A program made the translations under genes and the position numbers. From the NCBI GenBank assembly GCA_963800275.1, contig CAWDAI010000004.1, forward strand, positions 17,511 to 81,510: 64,000 nucleotides of DNA, given 5' to 3'. The notes below the pieces were generated by a model. That model did not search any database. It saw only the letters and a list, made by a program, of their open reading frames with translations, and was not told the origin of the DNA. Shown in pieces: positions 40,201 through 50,782 of this stretch (position 1 is the stretch's first letter; each line of letters begins with the position of its first letter). The stretch comes from JAFMJV01 sp963800275. GTDB lineage: Bacteria > Chloroflexota > Limnocylindria > Limnocylindrales > CSP1-4.

Positions 40201-41817
40201 TCAGCCGCGAGTCACGCGGACCTGGTCGACGCCCGCCTCCACGACCGCCTCAGGGGCTCTGTCCACGGCTTCGAGCTGGACGGCCACCCGACGGCCCGCG
40301 AGCCCTGCAGGCACCGCCCGGACCAGGGCCTGCCAGCGAGGTGCATGCCTGCGCCCATCCCCACGGACCCGCAAGAGGGTCGCCAGGCGCCGCCCGCCGC
40401 CGTCCACCAGGTACACGGAGAAGCCATCGCCAGCGCGGGCCCGGGCGCTGAGGCCGACCCAGTAGCGCAGTCGGAGCGTGGCCCTGCCTGCGCTGGGGAG
40501 TCTGAAGAACGGCGAACGGATGGTGGTCCTACCGCCGTCTACATCGCGGCCCCTGGCGCCGCCGGTCACGAGCACCGATTCGCCTGAGAAGGCCGCTCGC
40601 AGTTGGAAGGTTCCCCGCGCAGCGCGGCCTCGCTGCCAGCGTCCGTCGCGGGCGCTGTCCGACCCCCACGGATCGGCCTGCCAGCCGCGCGCGGTCTCGA
40701 AGTCGTCGAAGAGCGGACCGCAGTTGAGCCTGGCCGCTCGCTTCCCGACGACTGCGTAGGGACAGCGTGCTCGGTCCAGGAGATAGAGCACGGCGGCCCG
40801 GTTCCGCGTCGTCTCACGCCGGATGACCTCGTCGGGAGGGTAGTGGCGTGCGGCTGCGCTGCCACCTCGGGGATACATCTCGAACGTGAACGAGAAGATC
40901 CGGTGGCGGTGATACATCCAATCGATCAGATCGCCGTCACTGAGGTAGAGATCGCTCGATTGCCTCGCGCGATAGCCGTTGCTCGCGGCCATGGCCTTGC
41001 CCATGGCGCGGAAGGTGGCGTGGTCGAGCGCGGTCATGTCGGGTGGTCGATCCCTGTACGTGTAGGCGTAGGGCCATAGCACCATCTCGCCGGCGGTGTG
41101 GAACGTGACGTGGGTCCGGATACGCTGGCGCCCATCGATGACACGGCTGTTGACGAAGTCGCGCATGGCCCGGGCTTCCTGTGACGACCAGGGCCGGGGA
41201 CCGCGATAGTCCCGAGCGCCAGGTCTGCCTGAGGACCCGCCGCAACAACCGAAGCGATAGCCGTAATTGCGGTTGATGTCGGTGCCGATGGCACGGCTGC
41301 CAGGCGTCGGTTGCCGGTTCCGTCGCCACGAGCGGTACGGCGATCCCGTGAGGTCGTATTGCAGCCCGTCAGGATCGACCATGAAGACGACCCAGATTCG
41401 ACGGCTGTCGACCAGCCTCGTCACCCGCTCACCCAGTGGCGTGGAGCGGCCGTAGCGGCCGGCGAGCAGATCGAGGATGTAGATCGCCATCTCTGCCGAG
41501 AGATGCTCCCGCGCATGGTGGAGGCCGTCGAAGAGCACCTCCGGCTCGCGTTCATCGACGCCCACGCGGTCGCTGATCTCGGCGGTCCAGATCCTGCGAC
41601 CTTCATGCGTCCGGCCGATGGAGAAGATGCGGACGATGTCGGGATGCGCTGCTGCGACCTGCCGGATGTGCCGGACCAACTCCGGATAGGAGTGGTACCG
41701 CGCATCTGTCGCAGGGTAGTCGGGAGCACTTGCCACGACGGCTGGCGGCGCGGGTAGCGCCAGTGCCGGGAGGGTCAGTAGCAGGGCGAAGCTGGTCGCC
41801 AGCAGTGAGTGCCACAT
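40201..41817 (-). CDS. secreted M14 zinc carboxypeptidase with C-terminal beta-domain
   Basis: About 538 residues. The start is ATG at 41817 (MWHSLLATSFALLLTLPAL, a clear signal peptide), supported by TAGCAT 8 bases upstream; a longer in-frame reading upstream is not used. Zinc ligands are His and Glu in DGLHHAREHLSAEM and His in FHTAGEMVLWPY. Substrate contacts are GTDINRNYGYRF, and the catalytic Glu is in FSFTFEMYP. This fits carboxypeptidase T/A-type exopeptidases acting outside the cell. The C-terminal 150 residues form a separate beta-rich module (FDDFETARGWQADPWGSDSA onward), resembling cell-surface or binding domains. Confidence 0.93.
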   Translation of the reverse strand: MWHSLLATSFALLLTLPALALPAPPAVVASAPDYPATDARYHSYPELVRHIRQVAAAHPDIVRIFSIGRTHEGRRIWTAEISDRVGVDEREPEVLFDGLHHAREHLSAEMAIYILDLLAGRYGRSTPLGERVTRLVDSRRIWVVFMVDPDGLQYDLTGSPYRSWRRNRQPTPGSRAIGTDINRNYGYRFGCCGGSSGRPGARDYRGPRPWSSQEARAMRDFVNSRVIDGRQRIRTHVTFHTAGEMVLWPYAYTYRDRPPDMTALDHATFRAMGKAMAASNGYRARQSSDLYLSDGDLIDWMYHRHRIFSFTFEMYPRGGSAAARHYPPDEVIRRETTRNRAAVLYLLDRARCPYAVVGKRAARLNCGPLFDDFETARGWQADPWGSDSARDGRWQRGRAARGTFQLRAAFSGESVLVTGGARGRDVDGGRTTIRSPFFRLPSAGRATLRLRYWVGLSARARAGDGFSVYLVDGGGRRLATLLRVRGDGRRHAPRWQALVRAVPAGLAGRRVAVQLEAVDRAPEAVVEAGVDQVRVTRG

Positions 41818-41825
41818 GACCGCGA

Positions 41826-41831
41826 ATGCTA
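41826..41831 (-). promoter_or_regulatory. -10 box (TAGCAT), leaderless type
   Basis: On the minus strand, 8 bases before the carboxypeptidase ATG at 41817. Confidence 0.5.
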
Positions 41832-42143
41832 CGTGGCTTCCATGGCGCGTGGTTGGTGACCCGGACCTACGTACCGCCGCCCGCGCGGACTCCATGGACC
41901 AACGGGGTAGTCCTGTCGGTGGGCGGAGATCGATGGTCTGATCAGGTCCGTGGTGGTGGGGGGTGGGACCGTCGTCTCGAGAACGTTGCTCGCCGACAAC
42001 AAATATGGCCATTCGGTACTAGCATCCGTGGACATTGGTCATGTTCCACGCGAGGATTACCGATGCACGGGCACGGGTCCGTGGCTGCCGGTTTGTCGTG
42101 ACGCACTTCCTCCGAGCAGAGTGAGTCCGATCGATGAGACGGA

Positions 42144-42165
42144 GCCCCGAGAGGCAGACCGGGGC
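42144..42165 (+). other. 5'-leader hairpin before the surface-protein gene
   Basis: GCCCCG and CGGGGC pair around a 10-base loop just upstream of the Shine-Dalgarno site. The rest of 41832-42187 is a comparatively A+T-rich upstream region (around 41995-42045) with a possible TAGCAT at 42022, and no gene. Confidence 0.4.
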
Positions 42166-42187
42166 ATTGTTCGAAGGAGAGGCAAGC

Positions 42188-45100
42188 ATGTACGCATTCC
42201 AGCGCCGCGGCCACAGGCCGGGCACCACACTCATGGCCGTCCTGCAATCGCTGTTGCTGTTGTCGGTCCTGGTGCTGACACCGGCATCGGCCATCGCGCA
42301 AGAGCCGGGCCCCGCCCAGGCGGCCGCGCCTGACGCGCCGCTCGCTGGACTCTGCCGCGCAGTCCGAGGCCGAACAAGCTTCCCAGAAGAAGGCTGAGCA
42401 GAAGGCCCAGAAGCCCGAGCCCAAGGCAGAGCCGACGCTCTCAGAGCAGGGTCTGCACATCCAGATCGAACCGCGCAAGGTCAAGCTCGCCCCCGGCGAG
42501 GAGACCCGTGTCAGCGCCTGGCTCTGCCCGGCCGACGATGACAAGTCCTTCGGTCCCGACGATGAGCCCGGCACCAATGACGATCAGTGCGTGAAGTCCA
42601 AGGTCGATTGGGACCTGGAGACCAACGCTGGCGCGCGCCTCTCGAGCCAGTCCGGTCATGCCGTGAAGATCACGCTGCTTGCCGCCCAGGACAACACCAT
42701 CTCCACTAAGGTCGGAGACCTCAAGGGGAAGACCAAGGTCATCGCGCAGGAGCCTGCGCCTGAGCCCAAGGCGACGACAAGGCCGCCGAGAAGAAGGCTG
42801 CGGCCGAGGCCAAGGCTGCCGAGAAGGCTGCGGCCGAGCAGAAGGCTGCGGAGCAGAAGGCCGCCGAGCAGAAGGCCGCCGAAGCCAAGGCTGCGGCCGA
42901 AGCGAAGGCCGCCGAGAAGGCTGCCGCCGAGCAAGAAGGCTGCCGAGGACAAGGCTGCGGCCGAAGCGAAGGCCGCCGAGAAGGCTGCCGCCGACAAGAA
43001 GGCCGAGCAGCAGGCTGCCCAGGAGCAGAAGGCCGCCGAGAAGGCTGCCGCTGAGCAGGCTGTCGCCGATAAGAAGGCTGCCGAGGACAAGGCTGCGGCC
43101 GAGGCCAAGGCCGCCGAGAAGGCGCCGCCGAGAAGAAGGCCGAGCAGCAGGCTGCCCAGGAGCAGAAGGCCGCCGAGAAGGCTGCCGCCGAGCAGGCTGT
43201 CGCCGAAAGAAGGCTGCCGAGGACAAGGCTGCGGCCGAGGCCAAGGCCGCCGAGCAGGAGAGAAGGCTGAGCAGCAGGCTCGCCCAGGAGCCAGAAAGGC
43301 CGCGCGAGCAGGCTGCCGCCGAGCAGGCTGCCGCCGAGAAGGCCAGGCTGCCGCCGAGAAGGCTGCCGCTGCCGAGGCCAAGGCCGCCGAGCAGGAGCAG
43401 AAGAAGGCTGAGCAGCAGGCTGCCCAGGAGCAGAAGGCCGCCGAGAAGGCTGCCGCCGAGAAGCAGGCTGCCGAGGACAAGGCTGCGGCGGAAGCCAAGG
43501 CCGCCGAGCAGGAGCAGAAGAAGGCCGAGCAGCAGGCTGCCCAGGAGCAGAAGGCCGCCGAGAAGGCTGCCGCTGAGCAGCAGGCTGCCGAGGACAAGAA
43601 GGTCGACGAGCCTGCGCCTGTCGCTGACCTGACCGTGGCCGAGGAACCGGCGGCTGAGCCTTCCCAGGAGCCGACCCCGGCCCCGGAGAAGCAGGTCCAG
43701 CCCGACAAGACCAACGACCAGAAGGCGGCCGACCCGACCGTCGAGCCGACGACCGAGCCCACGACTGAACCCACGACCGAACCCACGACCGAGCCAACTA
43801 CCCTTGCGGAGCCCTTCGTCGACCCCACGGCCGACCCCACGGTCGAGCCGTCAGCGGAGCCGACCCAGGAGGCCGCGCCGCTCGTCGCACCGACCACTCA
43901 GTCGGCGCCGTCGAAGACGACGACCAAGTCGGCCATCGAGCCGGCCGTTGCCGCAGGGAGCTGCAGCAACTGCATCACGGCTTCCGACCACGAGGGAGAG
44001 AGCAACCCGAACCCGGATGTCTCGCCGACGAACGGCAACAACGTCTGGACCAACGGCAATACCAACGTCTACCGTGAGAAGGACTACATCAACTTCCGCT
44101 TCATCGTCACGTCGTCGGCTGCGGCCAACGGCCGCCTGACCGTCAACTTCACGGGCAACGGCGGCAAGTGCGACTTCTTCGATGGCACGCTCGGCGCTGG
44201 GTCGGTGGGGTCGATCCCGCGACCGCTCATGGTTCCGATCTCGGGCACCGCTCCGACCATCACCTTGATCGGTACGCCGGTCCTGGTGGCGGGCGACTGG
44301 AACCAGAAGTTCGAAGTCAACTTCGAGGGTGCCGGATCGGCATACCTGTACTACCACCTGCGGCTCACCGACACGGCCGGCGAGTGCAACGGCTCATCGC
44401 AGAACTCGCAGCTCACCAACCCCATCGACACCGGCGACTTCAAGAACGTCGGCCAGGTGACCGTCCCGGTCCCAGCGAAGGACGTGCTGCAGAACCCCTC
44501 GATCGAGGTCCGGAAGTTCATCTCCGACGGCGATGGTGGCTGGGAGCTGGCTCCCGATGACACCTGGCAGTTCTGTGGAAGCAACGCCTCCCTCCTGGGT
44601 GGTGTCGCCTGCAAGAACAACGGCTCTGCTGTCTGGAACGATGTCATCGCGACGCAGGCCGGCAGCCAGTTCACCTTCACCGAAAGCCAACTCAACGGCT
44701 CGGACTACGAGTTCGACCATGTTGATGGCACCAACTGCGTCCAGTCCGGAACCAGCGCGGTGGCGACCGTGGCGGCAGACTTCGACACCCCGCAGAGCGC
44801 CGTCTGCAACTTCTACAACAGGGAGAAGCAGGGGTCGCTGACCCTCGTGAAGCACGTGGTCAACGACAACGGCGGCACAGCCGATGCGTCCGCCTGGACG
44901 CTCGCCGCCGCCGGTGGTGGAAGCACGCCCATCAACGGCACGGGTAGCCCTGCGACGGGAACAAGCGCGTCGATCAGCGCCGACGTAACGGCCGGCGTTG
45001 AATACACCCTGTCCGAGTCGGGCGGCCCGTCCGGCTACAGCTCGGACGGTGTGTGGGTCTGCACCGGTGACACGAGCGGCTTCGTGTCCCCGAACAAGAT

Positions 45101-48100
45101 CACATTGAGTGGCGGCCAGTCGGCCTCCTGCACCATCACCAACGACGACAATGCCCCGAGCCTCACGCTCATCAAGCACGTGGTCAACGACAACGGCGGC
45201 ACCGCGCGTCGCCTCGGCCTGGACCCTCTCCGCGGGCGACAACGACGTCACCGGCTCCGAGACCGGCGCCCTCGCCACCGACCAGGCCGGCACCTACGCC
45301 CTGTCCGAGTCGACCGGTCGGCCGGCTACACGAACACGAGCATCACCTGTGACGACGATCCGGGCGTCGAGGTCACCTCGGTGACGCTGGGCCTGGGTGA
45401 GGACCGTCACCTGCACCTTCGTCAACGACGACAACGCGCCGGCCCTGTACCTGGTCAAGCACGTGGTCAACGACAACGGCGGCACCGACCTGGCCTCCGC
45501 CTGGACTCTGACCGCCGGTGCCAACGACGTCACCGGTGCCGAGGCCGGCGCCTCTCGCCACGGCCAGGCCGGCACCTACGCCCTCTCAGCGAGACGCCGG
45601 TCCCGACGGCTACACCAATACGAGCATCACCTGTGACAACAATCCGGGCGTCGAGGTCACCGCGGTGACCCTCGGCCTCGGTGAGACCATCACCTGCACC
45701 TTCGTCAACGACGACGATGCCCCGAGCGCTGTACCTCGTCAAGCACGTGGTCAACGACAACGGCGGCACCGAGCTGGCCTCGGCCTGGACCCTCTCCGCG
45801 GGCGACAACGACGTCACCGGCTCCGAGACCGGCGCCCTCGCCACCGACCAGGCCGGCACCTACGCCCTGTCCGAGTCGACCGGTCGGCCGGCTACACCAA
45901 CACGAGCATCACCTGTGACAACGATCCGGGCTGTCGAGGTCACCTCGGTGACCCTCGGCCTGGGTGAGGACGTCACCTGCACCTTCGTCAACGACGACAA
46001 CGCGCCGGCCCTGTACCTGGCCAAGCACGTGGTCAACGACAACGGCGGGACCGAGCTGGCCTCCGCCTGGGATCTGAGCGCCGGGGCCAACACCGTCACC
46101 GGTGCCGAGGGCGGTGCCTTCGCCACGGCCGTGGCCGGCACCTACGCGCTCAGCGAGAGCGCCGGTCCCGACGGCTACACCAATACGAGCATCACCTGTG
46201 ACGACGATCCGGGTGTCGAGGTCACCGCGGTGACCCTCGGCCTCGGTGAGACCATCACCTGCACCTTCGTCAACGACGACGATGCCCCGAGCCTCACGCT
46301 CATCAAGCACGTGGTCAACGACAACGGCGGGACCGAGCTGGCCTCGGCCTGGACCCTCTCCGCGGGCGACAACGACGTCACCGGCTCCGAGACCGGCGCC
46401 CTCGCCACCGACCAGGCCGGCACCTACGACCTGTCCGAGTCGACCGTGGCCGGCTACACCAACACGAGCATCACCTGTGACGACGATCCGGGTGTCGAGG
46501 TCACCTCGGTGACCCTCGGCCTGGGTGAGGACGTCACCTGCACCTTCGTCAACGACGACAACGCGCCGGCCCTGTACCTGGCCAAGCACGTGGTCAACGA
46601 CAACGGCGGGACCGAGCTGGCCTCCGCCTGGGATCTGAGCGCCGGGGCCAACACCGTCACCGGTGCCGAGGGCGGCGCCTTCGCCACGGCCGTGGCCGGC
46701 ACCTACGCGCTCAGCGAGAGCGCCGGTCCCGACGGCTACACCAATACGAGCATCACCTGTGACGACGATCCGGGTGTCGAGGTCACCGCGGTGACCCTCG
46801 GCCTCGGTGAGACCATCACCTGCACCTTCGTCAACGACGACGATGCCCCGAGCCTCACGCTCATCAAGCACGTGGTCAACGACAACGGCGGGACCGAGCT
46901 GGCCTCGGCCTGGACCCTCTCCGCGGGCGACAACGACGTCACCGGCTCCGAGACCGGCGCCCTCGCCACCGACCAGGCCGGCACCTACGCCCTGTCCGAG
47001 TCGACCGTGGCCGGCTACACCAACACGAGCATCACCTGTGACGACGATCCGGCTGTCGAGGTCACCTCGGTGACCCTCGGCCTGGGTGAGGACGTCACCT
47101 GCACCTTCGTCAACGACGACAACGCGCCGGCCCTGTACCTGGCCAAGCACGTGGTCAACGACAACGGCGGGACCGAGCTGGCCTCCGCCTGGGATCTGAG
47201 CGCCGGGGCCAACACCGTCACCGGTGCCGAGGGCGGCGCCTTCGCCACGGCCGTGGCCGGCACCTACGCGCTCAGCGAGAGCGCCGGTCCCGACGGCTAC
47301 ACCAATACGAGCATCACCTGTGACGACGATCCGGGTGTCGAGGTCACCGCGGTGACCCTCGGCCTCGGTGAGACCATCACCTGCACCTTCGTCAACGACG
47401 ACGATGCCCCGAGCCTCACGCTCATCAAGCACGTGGTCAACGACAACGGCGGGACCGAGCTGGCCTCGGCCTGGACCCTCTCCGCGGGCGACAACGACGT
47501 CACCGGCTCCGAGACCGGCGCCCTCGCCACCGACCAGGCCGGCACCTACGCCCTGTCCGAGTCGACCGTGGCCGGCTACACCAACACGAGCATCACCTGT
47601 GACGACGATCCGGCTGTCGAGGTCACCTCGGTGACCCTCGGCCTGGGTGAGGACGTCACCTGCACCTTCGTCAACGACGACAACGCGCCGGCCCTGTACC
47701 TGGCCAAGCACGTGGTCAACGACAACGGCGGGACCGAGCTGGCCTCCGCCTGGGATCTGAGCGCCGGGGCCAACACCGTCACCGGTGCCGAGGGCGGCGC
47801 CTTCGCCACGGCCGTGGCCGGCACCTACGCGCTCAGCGAGAGCGCCGGTCCCGACGGCTACACCAATACGAGCATCACCTGTGACGACGATCCGGGTGTC
47901 GAGGTCACCGCGGTGACCCTCGGCCTCGGTGAGACCATCACCTGCACCTTCGTCAACGACGACGATGCCCCGAGCCTCACGCTCATCAAGCACGTGGTCA
48001 ACGACAACGGCGGGACCGAGCTGGCCTCGGCCTGGACCCTCTCCGCGGGCGACAACGACGTCACCGGCTCCGAGACCGGCGCCCTCGCCACCGACCAGGC

Positions 48101-49718
48101 CGGCACCTACGCCCTGTCCGAGTCGACCGTGGCCGGCTACACCAACACGAGCATCACCTGTGACGACGATCCGGCTGTCGAGGTCACCTCGGTGACCCTC
48201 GGCCTGGGTGAGGACGTCACCTGCACCTTCGTCAACGACGACAACGCGCCCACGCTCAAGCTGGTCAAGGTCGTCGATAACGGCACCACCGGTGCCACGC
48301 ACACAGCCAACGAATGGGACCTGACCGCGACTGGCGACGGTGGCTTCACCGAGACCACGCCTGACGCGGCCGATGCCACCGCCATCGACGTGATGGCCGG
48401 GGTGACCTACGACCTGTCGGAGTCCGGCCCTGACGGCTACACCGCCAGTGACTGGGTCTGCACCGATGGTGGTACGCAGGTCGACGCGACCATCGCGCTC
48501 GCGCTCGACGAGGACGTCACCTGCAGCATCACCAACACGGCGATCCAGCCGACCCTGACGCTGGTCAAGGTCGTCCAGGGTGGAAGCGCCACCATCGCCG
48601 ACTTCCAGGGCCAGGTCGACGGTGTCAGCGTGGACTGGGAGGTGGCGAACGACGTCACCGTCGGTCAGCACACGGCATCCGAGATCATGAACGTCCCGTA
48701 CTACGTCGGTCTGGACTGGACCGGTGACTGCGCCCCGGACGGCACCATCAGCGTGGAGCTGGGTGACGCCCTCGAATGCACCATCACCAACCAGTACGCC
48801 GAATTGAGCATCGAGAAGACGTCTTCGTATGCGAGCTTCTCGATGGTGGGCGACCAGGTCGTGTACACGATCGTGGCCACCAACACCGGCGCCGCCACGC
48901 TGACCAACGTCGACGTGTCCGATGCCCTGCTCGATGGCGTCAGCGACTGGACCTGCGATCCGGCGATCCCGGTCGCGAGCCTGGCCGCCGGTGAGGCCAT
49001 CACCTGCACCGCGACCTACACCATCACGCAGGCTGACATGGACGCCGGCGTCCGCGACAACACCGCCTGTGCCGACAGCGACGAGACCCCCGAGGTCTGC
49101 GACGATGTCCGCCTCCGGGAGATCGACGTCACCATCGAGAAGACGCCGAGCACCAACATCATCCAGACCGATGGCGATGCCGTGACCTTCACGCTCACCT
49201 TCAGCACCACCGCGACAGCCAACACGATCTACAGCTACTCGCTCGTGGACGACGTGTACGGCAACCTGTTCGACGCGGCCAACCCGGCGGTCACGAACAA
49301 CACCTGCGCCACTGGCTTCGGCCAGGTGCTGGCTCCCAACACGGACTACACCTGCCAATTCACCGGACCGGTCTTCGCGACGGTCGACGCTCCGCACCGC
49401 AACGTGGTCACCATCACGGTGACGGACGTTGGTTCGGGTGAGACGTGGCAGCCGCGGTTCGCCACGGCCAGCGACGATGCCGTCGTGGGCATCCTCGAGG
49501 TCCAGCCGACCGAGGTGCCCTCGGTCAACCCGACCGAGAAGCCGTCACAGCCGCCGACGGACATGCTGCCGGCCACGGACTCCGGTCCGACCGACAGTGG
49601 TGACGGCTCCGGTGGCTTCATGAGCTGGACGCTCTGGGTCCTGCTCAGCCTGGCCCTCATCCTGGGCAGCGCCTTCGTCATCCGACGACAGCGTCTGGCC
49701 GAGGTGAAGAACCGCTAG
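42188..49718 (+). CDS. giant repetitive surface protein with LPxT-like anchor
   Basis: The ATG at 42188 has GAAGGAGAGG upstream. The signal peptide is MYAFQRRGHRPGTTLMAVLQ and on to PASAIAQ. Then come a Cys-containing domain with SAWLCPADDDKSFGPDDEPG, a long Ala/Lys/Glu coiled-coil-like region (about 42,770-43,600, units like KAAAEAKAAEKAAAEQ), and a TTEPT repeat stalk. A beta-domain with CSNC follows, then about 14 SpaA/prealbumin-like domains, 12 of them starting LxKHVVNDNGG. A DUF11-like domain (VYTIVATNTGAATLTNVDVS) and a final TEKPSQPPTDMLPATD stalk lead to a membrane helix and the basic tail RRQRLAEVKNR. LPATD resembles a sortase motif. Indels break the frame near 42,350, in the coiled-coil region and at 45,200-45,940; from 45,945 to the end it is clean. 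Probably a cell-surface adhesin or fibre. Confidence 0.75.
45157..48249 (+). repeat. 561-bp higher-order tandem repeat of paired SpaA-like domains
   Basis: Units begin at 45729, 46290, 46851, 47412 and 47973 (the last about half length), with an older, indel-bearing unit from about 45157. Each 561-bp unit encodes 187 residues: one domain of type SLTLIKHVVNDNGG...STVAGYTNTS and one of type ALYLAKHVVNDNGG...SAGPDGYTNTS. Units from 46290 onward are nearly identical in DNA, implying recent duplication or gene conversion. Confidence 0.95.
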
Positions 49719-49741
49719 CCACGACCGACCCCGTTGACGGC

Positions 49742-49777
49742 ACGATGGCCGGGTCCCAGCAGGGACCCGGCCATCGT
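49742..49777. terminator. bidirectional terminator
   Basis: ACGATGGCCGGGTCCC and GGGACCCGGCCATCGT form a perfect 16-base-pair stem with a four-base loop (AGCA). It lies between the convergent surface-protein and sortase-like genes and can serve both. Confidence 0.88.
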
Positions 49778-49796
49778 CATGTCCCGCTCCCGATGC

Positions 49797-50639
49797 TCAG
49801 GGGCGGCGCACGATCCAGATGGCGAAGCCTGTGGCTCCCAGCAGCACGGCGCCACTGCCGACCAACAGAGCGAGGGGACTGACCGACTCCTCGTCCGCCT
49901 CGGACTCGGTCGGTGGTGGCGTGGCCGTGGCGTCGGGCTTCTGTCCCTTGGGCGTGGGCTTGGGTGTCGGCTGCCAGCACGCGCGTGGCTGTGGATCCGG
50001 GCGCGGCTCGTCGGTCCACTCGGCGCGGATCAGCTTGGCAGCCACCTGTAGCTTGGGATCGGTGCCGATGCCGGTGCTCGTCTGGAGGATCAGTCGCTGC
50101 TGCTTCTTGTTGGGGCGCTGGGCGATGCTGACATCGGTATAGAAGGCCCGCGGGCGCACTTCTGTGATGCGGTAGGTCAGCAGGCGCCGATCTCGCAGCT
50201 GGAGCTTCACCAGCTTGCCCACCAGCGCGTCCGGTCCCTGCTCATTCGTGATCGTGTACAGCGGCAGGAACATGCCCGGCTGGGCGTGGCCGATGATCCA
50301 GGTGGTGCCGGGCTCGCCCGGCAATCCGAACCTCGTCCAGTACTGGGCCACATCGCAGAGCGGGTAACCGCGCGGGTTCCCCGGGAGGTTGCGGTCGCTC
50401 GAGATGACCGGCAGGTCGATCCCGGCAGACGGCACCCAGATGCGCACGGGACGGGAGGCTTTGTCCCGTGGCACGGGCTTGGCGGTGGGCCTGGGGGAGG
50501 GGACCGGCGATTCGTCGGCCGCGCTCGTCACGAGCGGCAGGGCCATGGCCAGGAACCCGATCGCCGCCACCAGCCTGCCCGCGCGCACGAGCGCACGCCG
50601 GCGCGCAGGGGCAGACCGGGCGTCGGGGGCAGCGACCAT
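49797..50639 (-). CDS. sortase-family protein with Ser in place of the catalytic Cys
   Basis: 280 residues. An N-terminal helix (LVAAIGFLAMALPLVTSAAD) leads to a Pro-rich linker and a sortase-like beta-barrel starting RIWVPSAGIDLPVIS. The His region is TWIIGHAQPGMFLPLY. The strand that should carry TLxTC reads RLILQTSTGIGTDPKLQ: the Cys is Ser (codon AGC) and the usual Arg after it is Lys. A Thr/Pro-rich stalk and a second membrane helix (ALLVGSGAVLLGATGFAIWI) end the protein. It could be an inactive, structural or unusual sortase, or one substitution error (AGC for TGC). TAGCGT 6 bases before the ATG suggests leaderless expression. It faces the LPATD-bearing surface protein. Confidence 0.8.
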   Translation of the reverse strand: MVAAPDARSAPARRRALVRAGRLVAAIGFLAMALPLVTSAADESPVPSPRPTAKPVPRDKASRPVRIWVPSAGIDLPVISSDRNLPGNPRGYPLCDVAQYWTRFGLPGEPGTTWIIGHAQPGMFLPLYTITNEQGPDALVGKLVKLQLRDRRLLTYRITEVRPRAFYTDVSIAQRPNKKQQRLILQTSTGIGTDPKLQVAAKLIRAEWTDEPRPDPQPRACWQPTPKPTPKGQKPDATATPPPTESEADEESVSPLALLVGSGAVLLGATGFAIWIVRRP

Positions 50640-50645
50640 GTCGAC

Positions 50646-50651
50646 ACGCTA
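50646..50651 (-). promoter_or_regulatory. -10 box (TAGCGT), leaderless type
   Basis: On the minus strand, 6 bases before the sortase-like ATG at 50639. Confidence 0.45.
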
Positions 50652-50728
50652 GCATCCCGCCGGCGAATCGACCCCCGTACCGCCGGGTCGCTCGGCGGGA
50701 GGACGTGGTGCCATCTGTCAACGGTCGG

Positions 50729-50734
50729 TATACT
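50729..50734 (+). promoter_or_regulatory. -10 box (TATACT) for the HD-GYP gene
   Basis: GGTATACTCG, a strong -10 element, lies 48 bases before the TTG at 50783. The same GTATACTCG occurs at the aminotransferase promoter. Confidence 0.5.
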
Positions 50735-50782
50735 CGCGGCTGACCCGCGTCAAGTCGTCGTGGCGCAGTGGAGGGAGTTCGT

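Noticed and set aside
45157..48249. Possible CRISPR array or mobile-element repeats
   Set aside because: The 561-bp repeats are coding, in phase with the open frame, and without the short repeats and unique spacers of CRISPR.
45909..49397. An open minus-strand frame of more than 1,100 codons through the repeats
   Set aside because: It is the antisense of the surface-protein repeats; its length follows from the repeats being in phase, it has no ribosome site, and its composition is a Gly/Val/Arg-rich mirror of the real frame.
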